Part shown: one piece after another, positions 8,427-16,987 of the stretch
Position numbering within the stretch: position 1 is the first letter of the stretch
Layout of the letters: each line of letters starts with the position of its first letter
NCBI RefSeq assembly: GCF_009696465.1
Contig: NZ_VULX01000005.1
Span: 62,001-126,000 of the forward strand
DNA: 64,000 nucleotides
Direction: 5' to 3'
From: Inconstantimicrobium porci
GTDB lineage: Bacteria > Bacillota > Clostridia > Clostridiales > Clostridiaceae
Position numbers and translations under genes: made by a program
Notes under the pieces: generated by a model
The model's input: the letters and a program-made list of their open reading frames with translations, nothing else
Told to the model about the DNA's origin: nothing
Databases searched by the model: none

Positions 8427-10658
8427 TTACTCCTTAGAAAATATATCTTCTGATACTATATCTTTAATTCTCCACTCCAATGCTGAGTGCCTGTCGCTAC
8501 CTCTAACATTATCAACCATATATTTCAATGCTCCTACAGTTCCAACAAGCACAACAAGCATTTTAGCTCTTGTTATCCCTGTATACAACAGGTTTCTTGT
8601 CATAAGAAATGGTGAACCCATAAATGAAGGCATTATTACTACTGGAAATTCACTCCCCTGGCTCTTATGAATTGTAATAGCATAGGCAAGTTCGAGCTCT
8701 TCAGCACATATATTATCATATAGCACACGTCTTTCTTCGTCAAATATTACAGTTATAGATTTATTTTCCTCATTTATTTCATGTATAACACCCATATCGC
8801 CGTTAAATACACCTGTCCCCTGTTCTTCACCATATCCTGCAATCCTATCCCATTTTATTGTATAATTATTTTTTGTCTGCATAACTTTGTCACCGACTCT
8901 GAATACTGTATCTTTAATTTTTCGCTCATTAACATTTTTTCTAGGTGGATTAAGCACACTCTGAAGCTTTTCATTCAATCCTGTCACACCAAGCATTCCT
9001 TTTCTTGTTGGTGTAAGTATCTGAATATCCTTCATCTTGTTCCATGACTTATTATATCTAGGAAGTCTTGTGTTAATTAAATCGATTATTGTATTAAGCA
9101 TATCTTCTGGGCTATTCCTGTTTAAAAAGAAAAAGTCCTTGCCTTTTTCATTAAGCAATGGCATATTGCCCTCATTTATCCTATGCGCATTAACAACGAT
9201 CATACTCTCCTTGCCCTGTCTGAATATTTCTTTAAGTCTTACAACCTTAGTAAAATTAGAATTTATAAGATCAGAAAGCACATTACCAGGTCCTACTGAT
9301 GGCAACTGATCAACATCGCCAACAATTATAAGTCTTGTACCAACTTTAATTGCTTTAAGAAGACTGTTCATAAGCATTATATCTATCATTGATGCTTCAT
9401 CAATAATAACAGCATCACAGTCAAGGGGAGCTGATTCACCCTCATAAAAAACTGCTTCTTCTTCATCATTTACTGTTGCATCCAGAAGTCTATGTATTGT
9501 TCGCGCTTCTTTTCCTGTAGATTCACTCATCCTTTTTGCCGCTCTTCCTGTGGGAGCTCCTAAAAGCACCTTCATACCGCATTTTTCAAAAATATCAATA
9601 ATACATTTGATAATTGTAGTTTTTCCTGTACCAGGACCTCCTGTGATTATCTCAATTCCATTTGTAGCAGCACCTGTAATTGCTTCCTTCTGAGATGGAG
9701 CAAAGCTAATCTTATTTTTATCTTCGAACATTTTAATTTCGTAATCTACATCAATATTTAAATTATTATAATTATTAATAGCAAGTGTTAATATTCTCTT
9801 GGTAACACCTAATTCGCAATAATAATAAGGAAGTGCAAAAACACATTCATTGCCATTAATCTCTTCAAGTTGAATTTTATTACTTGCTGTATCGTCATAT
9901 AAATTCTTTTCAACTTTTTCTTTAGGAATACCAAGCATAGATGAAGCTTCATCAATAAGTTCATTCTTTGGCATAAATGTATTACCATTTGCACAGTAAT
10001 CAATTATTACATATCTTATACCGCTACTTATTCTAAATTCAGAATCTTTTTCAATTCCTAATGAAGCAGCCATCTTATCAGATGTTTTAAAACCAATACC
10101 TGAAATCTCATCACAAAGCATATATGGATTTATTCTGCCTACCTGAATCGCACTTGAACCATATTTTTTATATATTTTCATGCACTGTGATGTACTCATT
10201 CCATGCGACTGGTAAAACATAATAACATTCTTTAATTCCCTCTGTCCCACATATGACTCCATTATAAGTTTTAGCTTCTTCTCTCCTATCCCTTCAACCT
10301 TCTTAAGTTCCTCAATATCATTATCAAGTATCTCCAATGTTTTTTCCCTGAACTTTGCTACTATCTTTTTAGCAGTGATAGGTCCTATCCCATAAATCAA
10401 ACCTGATGATAGATATTTTTCAATATCCTTCGTTGTGTCTGGGACTATTTCTCTGCATTCACTTATTTTAAGCTGCCTTCCAAACTTAGGATTTACAATC
10501 CACTCTCCCTTGATGTTGAGAAACTGCCCTTCATTTATATATGGAACTGTTCCAACAACAGTTATTTCTCTGCTATTTTCTTCAGCTTTAAAAACTGTAT
10601 AGCCATTATCATCGTTTTTATAAACTATCGATAATACTCTGCACTTTATTTCCTCCAT
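8427..10658 (-). CDS. recD2: RecD2/YrrC-type SF1 DNA helicase
   Basis: At 743 residues it has typical RecD2 length. The N-terminal half contains an OB-like segment and helix-hairpin-helix repeats (SSGLIYGIGPITAKKIV, KVEGIGEKKLKLI, CDEISGIGFKTSDK). The C-terminal half has SF1 motifs: GGPGTGKTTIIK (about 340-351), VIIDEASMIDIMLM, IIVGDVDQLPSVGPG, and YAITIHKSQGSEFPVVIMP. The family is a 5'-3' helicase acting in DNA repair and replication-fork maintenance, independent of RecBC. It stops 6 bp before the ComFA-like start, suggesting an operon recD2 - comFA-like - comFC. Confidence 0.93.
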   Translation of the reverse strand: MEEIKCRVLSIVYKNDDNGYTVFKAEENSREITVVGTVPYINEGQFLNIKGEWIVNPKFGRQLKISECREIVPDTTKDIEKYLSSGLIYGIGPITAKKIVAKFREKTLEILDNDIEELKKVEGIGEKKLKLIMESYVGQRELKNVIMFYQSHGMSTSQCMKIYKKYGSSAIQVGRINPYMLCDEISGIGFKTSDKMAASLGIEKDSEFRISSGIRYVIIDYCANGNTFMPKNELIDEASSMLGIPKEKVEKNLYDDTASNKIQLEEINGNECVFALPYYYCELGVTKRILTLAINNYNNLNIDVDYEIKMFEDKNKISFAPSQKEAITGAATNGIEIITGGPGTGKTTIIKCIIDIFEKCGMKVLLGAPTGRAAKRMSESTGKEARTIHRLLDATVNDEEEAVFYEGESAPLDCDAVIIDEASMIDIMLMNSLLKAIKVGTRLIIVGDVDQLPSVGPGNVLSDLINSNFTKVVRLKEIFRQGKESMIVVNAHRINEGNMPLLNEKGKDFFFLNRNSPEDMLNTIIDLINTRLPRYNKSWNKMKDIQILTPTRKGMLGVTGLNEKLQSVLNPPRKNVNERKIKDTVFRVGDKVMQTKNNYTIKWDRIAGYGEEQGTGVFNGDMGVIHEINEENKSITVIFDEERRVLYDNICAEELELAYAITIHKSQGSEFPVVIMPSFMGSPFLMTRNLLYTGITRAKMLVVLVGTVGALKYMVDNVRGSDRHSALEWRIKDIVSEDIFSKE

Positions 10659-10737
10659 TAATCTGCTCCTAAAAACTATATTATAATTGAATTATATCAG
10701 ACTTTATTCCCATATTAAAATTATATCCACAATTTAA

Positions 10738-10778
10738 AAAGAGTTACATCAAATTCACAACAATTGATGTAACTCTTT
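10738..10778 (-). terminator. Terminator after metK
   Basis: A 15-bp stem (AAAGAGTTACATCAA on one arm) with an 11-nt loop. On the minus strand it ends CTCTTTTTAAATT, 14 bp beyond the metK stop codon. Confidence 0.85.
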
Positions 10779-10792
10779 CTTATTTATTTATA

Positions 10793-11968
10793 TTATAAAT
10801 ACTTTTTTATTTCTTCTACTTTGTTTAACTGTTCCCATGGAAGATTTAAATCAGTTCTTCCAAAATGGCCATATGCTGCAGTCTGTTTGTAGATTGGTCT
10901 TCTTAAATCAAGATTCTTAATTATCATTGCTGGTCTTAAGTCAAATACTTCTTTAACTATATCAACTATTCTCTGATCTTCAATTTTTCCTGTTCCAAAT
11001 GTATCAATTTCTATGGATACTGGTTCAGCAACTCCAATCGCATAAGCAAGTTCAATTTCAAGCTTATCTGCAACTCCTGCGGCGACTAAGTTCTTAGCTA
11101 CCCATCTAGCAGCATATGCTGCTGATCTATCAACCTTTGTTGGATCCTTTCCTGAAAAAGCTCCACCGCCGTGTCTGCCATATCCACCATAAGTGTCTAC
11201 TATAATTTTTCTTCCTGTTAATCCGCTATCACCCTGAGGTCCTCCTATAACGAATCTTCCTGTTGGATTTATAAAGTATTTTGTATTCTCATCAAGAAGT
11301 TCCTGAGGAATTACTGCATTAATTACCTGTTCTCTTATATCACTCTGAATCTGCTCTTGAGTAACTTCCTCGCTATGCTGAGTTGATACTACTATAGCAT
11401 CTATTCTCTTAACCTTGTTATCATCATATTCAACAGTAACCTGTGTCTTACCATCTGGTCTTAAATAATCAAGCGTTCCATTCTTTCTTACTTCTGTCAA
11501 TCTTCTAGAAAGTCTATGAGCCATCGCTATTGGTGTTGGCATGTATTCTTCAGTTTCATTAGTTGCAAAACCAAACATCATACCTTGGTCTCCAGCTCCT
11601 ATAGAATCTGCATCATCTTTTGTTCCATTCTTAAATTCTAATGCCTCATCTACTCCCATTGCTATATCAGCAGATTGTTCATCAATTGATGTTAATACTG
11701 AACATGTATCACAATCAAATCCATACTTTGCTCTATCGTAACCTATTTCTTTGATTGTATTTCTAACAATCTTAGGTATATTAACATTTGCTTTTGTTGA
11801 TATTTCACCCATAACTAAAACCATACCAGTTGTAACTGCAGTTTCGCATGCAACTCTACCATTTGGATCCTGAGCTAAAATAGCATCTAAAACGCTGTCT
11901 GAAATCTGGTCACATATTTTATCTGGATGTCCTTCTGTAACTGATTCTGATGTAAATAGTCTTTTCAT
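10793..11968 (-). CDS. metK: S-adenosylmethionine synthetase
   Basis: MetK makes S-adenosylmethionine from methionine and ATP. The 391-residue sequence begins [20 protein letters not shown] (methionine-binding region) and contains [12 protein letters not shown] and the [19 protein letters not shown] phosphate-binding loop, all canonical. An AAAGG sequence precedes the ATG. The leader holds a SAM-I riboswitch ending in a terminator, so expression should fall when its own product accumulates. It appears monocistronic, with a strong terminator behind it. Confidence 0.98.
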   Translation of the reverse strand: MKRLFTSESVTEGHPDKICDQISDSVLDAILAQDPNGRVACETAVTTGMVLVMGEISTKANVNIPKIVRNTIKEIGYDRAKYGFDCDTCSVLTSIDEQSADIAMGVDEALEFKNGTKDDADSIGAGDQGMMFGFATNETEEYMPTPIAMAHRLSRRLTEVRKNGTLDYLRPDGKTQVTVEYDDNKVKRIDAIVVSTQHSEEVTQEQIQSDIREQVINAVIPQELLDENTKYFINPTGRFVIGGPQGDSGLTGRKIIVDTYGGYGRHGGGAFSGKDPTKVDRSAAYAARWVAKNLVAAGVADKLEIELAYAIGVAEPVSIEIDTFGTGKIEDQRIVDIVKEVFDLRPAMIIKNLDLRRPIYKQTAAYGHFGRTDLNLPWEQLNKVEEIKKYL

Positions 11969-12005
11969 ACTTTGCCTTTAAGGCATTCACACTCCCTTCC
12001 CTTTA

Positions 12006-12160
12006 TAAAAAATAATAGCCTCTTCAATAAGAAGAGACTATTAGTATCAAATCTCCTCTTATCTCGCAGAATCTCTTCTGCAGGAATTGGCACCTTATGT
12101 TAAAAAACATAGGTTGCCGGGCTTCACTGGGCCATTTCCCTCCACCTCTCTTGATAAGAG
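12006..12160 (-). promoter_or_regulatory. SAM-I (S-box) riboswitch with transcription terminator
   Basis: The minus strand starts CTCTTATCAAGAGAGGTGG and contains the S-box landmarks GGCCCAGTGAAGCCCGGCAA and GGTGCCAATTCC, then closes the P1 stem with GAGATAAGAG. A terminator follows (AATAGTCTCTTC / GAAGAGGCTATT, 12014-12042, then ATTTTTT). It sits immediately upstream of metK. SAM binding should favour the terminator (OFF switch). Confidence 0.97.
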
Positions 12161-12231
12161 TTATTATTTTATTATAAACTTTAACGTGTTTTTTTATTTC
12201 TTATATTTTTATATTACCACTCCATCGACTG

Positions 12232-12257
12232 CCAGTCAATAAAACCAGTCAATAAAA
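12232..12257. repeat. Tandem 13-bp direct repeat
   Basis: CCAGTCAATAAAA is repeated exactly twice in the spacer between the metK leader and the tRNA array. Probably a simple slippage duplication. Confidence 0.7.
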
Positions 12258-12293
12258 TATAATATTTTTTTATACTATCCAGTATAAATATAC

Positions 12294-12325
12294 TAAAAAA
12301 TAAGGGTAAGTTTCCTTACTCTTAT
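12294..12325 (-). terminator. Terminator of the tRNA array
   Basis: Minus-strand hairpin ATAAGAGTAAG-GAAA-CTTACCCTTAT with one mismatch, followed by TTTTTT. It touches the 3' end of the last tRNA-Tyr. Confidence 0.85.
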
Positions 12326-12409
12326 GGTGGAGGAGAATGGATTCGAACCATTGAAGCAACTTGCAACAGATTTACAGTCTGCCCCCTTTGGCCACTCGGG
12401 AACTCCTCC
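12325..12409 (-). tRNA. tRNA-Tyr (GTA), copy 1
   Basis: An 85-nt minus-strand gene with a 7-bp GGAGGAG/CTCCTCC acceptor stem, anticodon GTA in CTGTAAATC, the long variable arm typical of bacterial tRNA-Tyr, TTCGAATCC in the T arm and an encoded CCA. It is the last gene of the transcript. Confidence 0.97.
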
Positions 12410-12417
12410 TTATTTAA

Positions 12418-12493
12418 TGGAGCTGGCAATAGGACTTGAACCTACAACCTGCTGATTACAAGTCAGCTGCTCTACCAATTGAGCCATGCCAGC
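12418..12493 (-). tRNA. tRNA-Thr (TGT), copy 1
   Basis: A 76-nt gene with acceptor GCTGGCA/TGCCAGC, anticodon TGT (GACTTGTAATC) and encoded CCA. Its T loop reads TTCAAGTCC, while copies 2 and 3 read TTCGAGTCC, a single purine change. Confidence 0.97.
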
Positions 12494-12497
12494 ATTA

Positions 12498-12573
12498 TGG
12501 TGGTCACAATAGGGCTCGAACCTATGACCCTCTGCTTGTAAGGCAGATGCTCTCCCAGCTGAGCTATGCGACC
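12498..12573 (-). tRNA. tRNA-Val (TAC), copy 1
   Basis: A 76-nt gene with acceptor GGTCGCA/TGTGACC (one G-U type pair), anticodon TAC (CCTTACAAG) and encoded CCA. Confidence 0.97.
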
Positions 12574-12587
12574 ATATTTTTTGAAAA

Positions 12588-12672
12588 TGGTGGAGGAGAA
12601 TGGATTCGAACCATTGAAGCAACTTGCAACAGATTTACAGTCTGCCCCCTTTGGCCACTCGGGAACTCCTCC
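12588..12672 (-). tRNA. tRNA-Tyr (GTA), copy 2
   Basis: Identical to copy 1 over its 85 nt. It is part of the second Thr-Tyr-Val unit, 263 bp from copy 1. Confidence 0.97.
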
Positions 12673-12681
12673 TTATTTAAT

Positions 12682-12757
12682 TGGAGCTGGCAATAGGACT
12701 CGAACCTACAACCTGCTGATTACAAGTCAGCTGCTCTACCAATTGAGCCATGCCAGC
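12682..12757 (-). tRNA. tRNA-Thr (TGT), copy 2
   Basis: Identical to copy 3. It differs from copy 1 by one base in the T loop. Confidence 0.97.
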
Positions 12758-12761
12758 ATTA

Positions 12762-12837
12762 TGGTGGTCACAATAGGGCTCGAACCTATGACCCTCTGCT
12801 TGTAAGGCAGATGCTCTCCCAGCTGAGCTATGCGACC
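12762..12837 (-). tRNA. tRNA-Val (TAC), copy 2
   Basis: Identical to copy 1, with the same 4-bp spacer to the neighbouring tRNA-Thr. Confidence 0.97.
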
Positions 12838-12848
12838 ATTTTTTTTAA

Positions 12849-12933
12849 TGGTGGAGGAGAATGGATTCGAACCATTGAAGCAACTTGCAACAGATTTACA
12901 GTCTGCCCCCTTTGGCCACTCGGGAACTCCTCC
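12849..12933 (-). tRNA. tRNA-Tyr (GTA), copy 3
   Basis: Third identical copy, 261 bp from copy 2. Confidence 0.97.
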
Positions 12934-12942
12934 TTATTTAAT

Positions 12943-13018
12943 TGGAGCTGGCAATAGGACTCGAACCTACAACCTGCTGATTACAAGTCAGCTGCTCTAC
13001 CAATTGAGCCATGCCAGC
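12943..13018 (-). tRNA. tRNA-Thr (TGT), copy 3 (first gene of the transcript)
   Basis: It is nearest to the promoter at 13061-13089. No Val or other tRNA lies upstream of it, so the array is (Thr-Tyr-Val) twice, then Thr-Tyr, counting units from the end sharing the spacer pattern. Confidence 0.97.
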
Positions 13019-13060
13019 ATTTCCACCTGCCGTTTGGTTTATCTCCAATCGACAATGATT

Positions 13061-13089
13061 AGTATATAGTCTTAGGGCATATATTTCAA
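13061..13089 (-). promoter_or_regulatory. Promoter of the tRNA array
   Basis: Minus-strand -35 TTGAAA (13084-13089), 17-bp spacer, -10 TATACT (13061-13066), about 43 bp before the first tRNA. Confidence 0.7.
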
Positions 13090-13193
13090 TGTGCATTAAT
13101 AATGATTATAGACAATTTAAATAGATTATATTAAAATTCCTTAGTTTTTCTTGCGTTTATTAGCTATAACTGTCAACATTGTTTTATGATTAT

Positions 13194-13796
13194 TTATTTC
13201 AAATTTTTCTCAATCAAATTAATATCTATATATGGAGATAATATACTCTTAACACTATTATAATCTTCTGTACCAAGTCTTAATTTAAGTATTTTAAAAA
13301 TCTTTATACTTGAATTTAATTCATCACTGCTTTTCATTAATTCTTTTATCTGAGCCTCATCAGTTGTAGAAAGTTTTCTTGAATAAATAAGCAGTTTTGC
13401 TTTATCTTCAAAACTCACTCTTGATACTATAGTATTTTTATCCACCTTGAATACAGGCATATTTTTTTCATCATTCTTTTCTTGAGCATTTGCTTCCTCA
13501 GTATCTTCATCTTGTTTTTTCACATTATATTTTTGTGTATCTTCATTGTTTTTTTTGCTTTCCTGTTTATCTATCTTTTTGCTTTCGTTACGTTTTATAT
13601 TGTCTTCTTTTTTATTTTTTATCACATTATCTGCTTTTTTTGTTTTTTCCTTATTGGGAACTTTATTCTTATTAACTATTTCTTCTTTTCTATTATTAGC
13701 TGCATTTTTTATTTCTGTTTTATTGTTAATCCCTACCATATATACTACATATACTAACGTTACTGCTATAGCTATAATGCTGAATATTTTTTTCAT
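13194..13796 (-). CDS. Membrane-anchored hypothetical protein with Lys/Asn/Glu-rich linker
   Basis: A 200-residue protein with a clear GAGGTGATG ribosome binding site before the ATG. Residues 1-24 (MKKIFSIIAIAVTLVYVVYM) form a signal anchor or uncleaved signal peptide. About 25-115 is a low-complexity, highly charged linker of K, N, E and D. The last 85 residues (from PVFKVDKNTIVSRVSFEDKA) look like a small helical domain with DEAQIKELMKSSDELN. I do not recognise a family. It is divergent from yyaC, so a sporulation link is possible but only positional. Confidence 0.75.
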   Translation of the reverse strand: MKKIFSIIAIAVTLVYVVYMVGINNKTEIKNAANNRKEEIVNKNKVPNKEKTKKADNVIKNKKEDNIKRNESKKIDKQESKKNNEDTQKYNVKKQDEDTEEANAQEKNDEKNMPVFKVDKNTIVSRVSFEDKAKLLIYSRKLSTTDEAQIKELMKSSDELNSSIKIFKILKLRLGTEDYNSVKSILSPYIDINLIEKNLK

Positions 13797-13924
13797 TTTT
13801 TCATCACCTCACGTATATTTAGATTTTTGACCAAAATATATTTTTTATTCCCCCCACCTTAATAATCCATATTTTATTTACATATAAATTATTAGTGAAG
13901 CAAAACTGAAAGGAGCACAAAATA

Positions 13925-14452
13925 ATGAATAAAATAAAAATTCATTATGAATCAGCAATGGCCTACTACGAACTTGCATACTTTATTAAAGATTATATAA
14001 ATGAACATACTGTAATACTTTGTATCGGCACAGATAAATTTATAGGCGATTGTCTTGGACCTCTGGTAGGGACATTTTTAAAAAAAGAAAACTTCCCTAT
14101 TCCTATATATGGAACATTAAAAGAGCCATGTCATGCTTTAAATTTAGATGAAATCTTAGATACAATTAATAAAAAATATACTGATCCTTGTATTATTGGA
14201 ATAGATGCGTGTATAGGTGATGAAAGTGCTATAGGAGAACTTCAGGCCCGTGATATTCCCATTCATCCTGGAAAAGGTGTAGGAAAGTCACTACCTAAAG
14301 TAGGTGATGCTTCAATTATAGGGATTGTGGACAACTCTGATGGTCCTCAATTTTTTAAACAGAAAAACATACGATTAAGCCTTGTAATGTCAATGGCAAA
14401 AGTGATTACTGACGCTCTTATTCATGCATATTATTTAAGCCAACATGATTAA
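13925..14452 (+). CDS. yyaC: YyaC-family (DUF1256) spore protein, GPR-protease-related fold
   Basis: The 175-residue sequence matches YyaC proteins: VILCIGTDKFIGDCLGPLVG (about 30-49), then IIGIDACIGDESAIGELQAR and HPGKGVGKSLPKVGDASIIG. Family knowledge: YyaC is related in fold to the germination protease GPR and is made in the forespore; its substrate is unknown. An AAAGGAGCAC ribosome binding site precedes the ATG by a normal distance. It is one of few plus-strand genes here, transcribed away from the 13.2-kb hypothetical gene and convergent with mbl. Confidence 0.9.
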   Translation: MNKIKIHYESAMAYYELAYFIKDYINEHTVILCIGTDKFIGDCLGPLVGTFLKKENFPIPIYGTLKEPCHALNLDEILDTINKKYTDPCIIGIDACIGDESAIGELQARDIPIHPGKGVGKSLPKVGDASIIGIVDNSDGPQFFKQKNIRLSLVMSMAKVITDALIHAYYLSQHD

Positions 14453-14480
14453 ATAACAGACAATATTTTCATAAAAAATA

Positions 14481-14517
14481 AGGTACTATTATAAGTTTAA
14501 AACTCTTAATAGTACCT
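14481..14517. terminator. Terminator between convergent yyaC and mreB-like gene
   Basis: Inverted repeat AGGTACTATTA / TAATAGTACCT. The minus-strand side has the better U tract (TTATTTTTT), so it mainly serves the mreB-like gene; it can also stop yyaC. Confidence 0.75.
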
Positions 14518-14542
14518 CATCTTTATTTTAAATATAATAAAA

Positions 14543-15583
14543 TTAATTACACTTTTCTACGAGACTGACTTCCATATCTCCGTCAAATTCTATTTTATTT
14601 AATAATTTTAATGACTTTCCAGTTCCTTTTACTACACATTCCACTGAATCTTCAGCAACTTTAACTTTAATTCCTGTAGCACTTTCTATGTATTTATCTA
14701 ATCCAAAAAGCAGACCGCCACCACCTGTAAGTAATATTCCCTGATCCATAATATCAGCAGCAAGTTCTGGTGGAGTTTTTTCTAAGACTGCATGTACTGA
14801 TTCTGCTATCAATGACACTGGCTCTAATAAAGCTTCTCTAATTTCTTCAGAAGTTATCTCTATAGTATCAGGAAGTCCTGTTATTAAGTTTCTTCCCTTA
14901 ATAGGCATAGACAAATCTCTTAAACCCTTACATGCAGATCCTATATTTATTTTTAAGTTTTCTGCTGTTCTTTCACCTATCATAAGTTTATATTTATTTC
15001 TTATATGTCTTATTATTGCTTCATCAAATTTATCTCCAGCAACCTTTAATGACTTTCTAACTACTGTTCCTCCAAGTGACATTACAGCTATATCAGCAGT
15101 TCCACCACCAATATCTACCACCATAAATCCATTTGGTTCTGATATATCAAGTCCAGCACCTATAGCTGCTGCTAAAGGTTCTTCTATAAGGTAAACTTTT
15201 TTGGCCCCTGAATTTTTTGTAGCATCGATAACAGCTTTCTTTTCAACTTCAGTTGCCTGTGATGGAATACAAACCATGACATTTGGCGCTGATATCTTTC
15301 TCTTAGCGCATCCTTTTCTTATAAAGTATCTCAGCATTTTTTCTGTCATATCATAATCTGAAATAACACCATCTCTTAGAGGTCTTACTGCAACTATATT
15401 CCCTGGTGTTCTTCCTATCATCTGCCTTGCTTCTTCACCTACAGCAAGTATTTTATTTTTACTCCTATCAATAGCCACAACAGATGGTTCTTTTAAAACT
15501 ACACCTTTGTCCTTTAAATAAACAAGAACAGTTGCAGTTCCAAGATCTATTCCTATATCTGTGCCCATACTCCAAAACCACAT
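14543..15583 (-). CDS. mbl: MreB/Mbl-family cell-shape actin homologue
   Basis: An actin-like ATPase that organises peptidoglycan synthesis on the inner face of the membrane. The 346 residues contain the phosphate-1 loop GIDLGTATVLVYLKDKG, VGEEARQMIGRTPGNI, VDIGGGTADIAVMSLGG (phosphate-2) and LLTGGGGLLFGLDKYI (adenosine region). The frame extends to an ATG at 15655, but I place the start at 15583 because GGGAGTG lies just upstream and residues begin MWFWSMGTDIGIDLG, as in relatives. It follows spoIIID, the conserved clostridial and bacillar arrangement. mbl is chosen over mreB by synteny only. Confidence 0.9.
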   Translation of the reverse strand: MWFWSMGTDIGIDLGTATVLVYLKDKGVVLKEPSVVAIDRSKNKILAVGEEARQMIGRTPGNIVAVRPLRDGVISDYDMTEKMLRYFIRKGCAKRKISAPNVMVCIPSQATEVEKKAVIDATKNSGAKKVYLIEEPLAAAIGAGLDISEPNGFMVVDIGGGTADIAVMSLGGTVVRKSLKVAGDKFDEAIIRHIRNKYKLMIGERTAENLKINIGSACKGLRDLSMPIKGRNLITGLPDTIEITSEEIREALLEPVSLIAESVHAVLEKTPPELAADIMDQGILLTGGGGLLFGLDKYIESATGIKVKVAEDSVECVVKGTGKSLKLLNKIEFDGDMEVSLVEKCN

Positions 15584-15664
15584 ATTCGTTTCACTCCCAA
15601 AATTATTCTTTCTTTGTATAATAAAATTTTCTTTTACATTATTTTCATTATACATATATTTAGG

Positions 15665-15919
15665 CTATCCTTCAATAGCCTTATATTTTAATTTTGTAGC
15701 CTTTCCTCCTCTGATATGTCTTTCTGCCTTATTCAAATCTAGTACACTCTTTGCTTCCTTTGCAATTATAGGATTAATTTGTGGAAGCCTTTCTGTCATA
15801 TCCTTATGAATTGTACTTTTACTGACACCAAAAACCTTAGCTGTCTTTCTTATTGTTGATTTGGAATTTATTATATATTTAGCAACATCAAGAACTCTTT
15901 CCTCGATATAATCTTTCAA
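15665..15919 (-). CDS. spoIIID: Stage III sporulation transcriptional regulator SpoIIID
   Basis: The 84-residue DNA-binding protein has a helix-turn-helix (KTAKVFGVSKSTIHKDMTER, about 27-46) and a basic C-terminal region (HIRGGKATKLKYKAIEG) matching SpoIIID. In spore-formers it acts in the mother cell to modulate the sigma-E regulon and help switch on sigK. The start codon is TTG behind GGGAGGT with an 8-bp spacing; no better start exists. It lies between the spoIIQ terminator and the mreB-like gene. A dedicated promoter would have to lie in the 73-bp gap that also holds the spoIIQ terminator. Confidence 0.96.
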   Translation of the reverse strand: MKDYIEERVLDVAKYIINSKSTIRKTAKVFGVSKSTIHKDMTERLPQINPIIAKEAKSVLDLNKAERHIRGGKATKLKYKAIEG

Positions 15920-15951
15920 AAAAATTACCTCCCTTCAAAATAAAAATTTTA

Positions 15952-15991
15952 AAAATTGTTCAGTCCTTAAAATATAGGACTGAACAATTTT
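15952..15991 (-). terminator. Terminator after spoIIQ
   Basis: Perfect 15-bp inverted repeat AAAATTGTTCAGTCC / GGACTGAACAATTTT with a 10-nt loop, immediately after the spoIIQ stop codon. The T-rich continuation supports termination. Confidence 0.85.
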
Positions 15992-15992
15992 A

Positions 15993-16706
15993 TTATTTGA
16001 ATGATACATATTTAGTAGGATTTACCTGTTCATTCTTAGCATTTAATACCTGGAAGCCTAGATCGTGAGCGATCTTATCTTTTTTTAAACTTACCGCTGT
16101 ATCTCCAGTTACACCTAGCTGCTGTCCTTGTTTAACAACGTCATTCTTCTTAACCTTTACATTTTTATCAAGGTTAGAATATACAGTCTTCATACCATTA
16201 CTATGAGTTACCTCAACATAACATCCGATAAGATTATCATCAGACTCTCCAACATCAGTAACCTTTCCATCTGCAGCTGCTAATACACTAGTTCCTTTTG
16301 CAGCCTTTACAGATATTCCTTTCATTGTACAAAATGCATCAAGAGTTTCAATCTTAAAAGGAGTTTCCTTATATTCTCTTGAAATGGTACCGTTTGCTAT
16401 TGGTTTTACAAACTTTACAGCTGCAACATTTGATACCTGGCTAGTCTTAGCCTCAGCCTTCTTGCTACTTTCCTGCTTCTTTGCTTCATTTTTTACAAGA
16501 TCAGCATTAGGCATTTCATTTGTTGAACTATTTTCGTTTACCTTGTACTCATTCTGCGCAATCTGCTTTTGTGAACTCTTGTTTGATGCTGCATGTTTCT
16601 TTGCAGTATAAGCAGCTGTAATAGCAACTGCACATAAACATAGTAATAAAACTACATAAAATGCTTCCTTCTTTAAAAAACTAAAAACTTTTTTTAATAC
16701 GTTCAT
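15993..16706 (-). CDS. spoIIQ: SpoIIQ-like engulfment protein with catalytically degenerate LytM/M23 domain
   Basis: A 237-residue type II membrane protein: basic N-terminus, one transmembrane helix (FYVVLLLCLCAVAITAAY, about 16-33), a Lys/Ser/Asn-rich stalk (about 36-95) and a LytM domain (about 100-230). SpoIIQ spans the forespore membrane and meets SpoIIIAH in the intermembrane space. The metal site is lost: the usual HxGxD is replaced by MKGIS (128-132) and the usual HxH by DLG (215-217, HDLGF). It is therefore a scaffold, not a peptidase, like the B. subtilis protein. The start follows GGAGGTGTTCAT. Its place between spoIID and spoIIID supports the name. Confidence 0.9.
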   Translation of the reverse strand: MNVLKKVFSFLKKEAFYVVLLLCLCAVAITAAYTAKKHAASNKSSQKQIAQNEYKVNENSSTNEMPNADLVKNEAKKQESSKKAEAKTSQVSNVAAVKFVKPIANGTISREYKETPFKIETLDAFCTMKGISVKAAKGTSVLAAADGKVTDVGESDDNLIGCYVEVTHSNGMKTVYSNLDKNVKVKKNDVVKQGQQLGVTGDTAVSLKKDKIAHDLGFQVLNAKNEQVNPTKYVSFK

Positions 16707-16812
16707 ATGAACACCTCCATTCAGTATTATTTCCTACTTTCTCCAATTAATTCATTCTCACAATAACTTTTAGTAGAGTTTTTTCTTTTTTTTTCTATTT
16801 TTTGTGACAAAA

Positions 16813-16887
16813 GATGGCACGAAAGAGATATTCTGAAGCCTCCGTTGCTTCACTCCAAGTCGTTTCTTCATATGTCTTTCATGCCAT
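16813..16887. repeat. Family B hairpin repeat, copy B2
   Basis: Outer stem arms 16814-16831 and 16870-16887 (ATGGCAC GAAAGAGATAT against ATATGTCTTTCATGCCAT) pair with two mismatches. They enclose TCTGAAGCCTCCG ... CTCCAAGTCGTTTCTTC, nearly identical to B1 and B3. It lies between spoIIQ and spoIID. Confidence 0.75.
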
Positions 16888-16931
16888 TGACTGCTAAATG
16901 CTCAAAATTAATTTATGTATATATAAAAAAA

Positions 16932-16970
16932 GCCACTCAAAAATGCTTTATCACACATTTTCAAGTGGTC
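16932..16970 (-). terminator. Terminator in the spoIID-spoIIQ gap
   Basis: Minus-strand stem GACCACTTGAAAATG / CATTTTTGAGTGGC followed by TTTTTTT. It ends transcripts coming from spoIID after passing repeat A2. Confidence 0.8.
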
Positions 16971-16987
16971 TTACTTTATTCCATATA

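Noticed and set aside
12410-13069. Open frames of 70-86 codons on both strands between 12410 and 13069
   Set aside because: They lie wholly within tRNA genes and are repeated because the tRNAs are repeated; no ribosome binding sites.
13482-13830. Phe/Ile-rich plus-strand frames
   Set aside because: They are the complement of the Lys/Asn-rich linker of the minus-strand hypothetical gene and have no coding support.
15584-15655. N-terminal extension of the mreB-like protein
   Set aside because: The extra 24 residues are not part of the family and a good ribosome binding site lies before the inner ATG.
16707-16790. Sigma-F-type promoter upstream of spoIIQ
   Set aside because: Only a weak partial match is visible; expected from family knowledge but not supported well enough by sequence.
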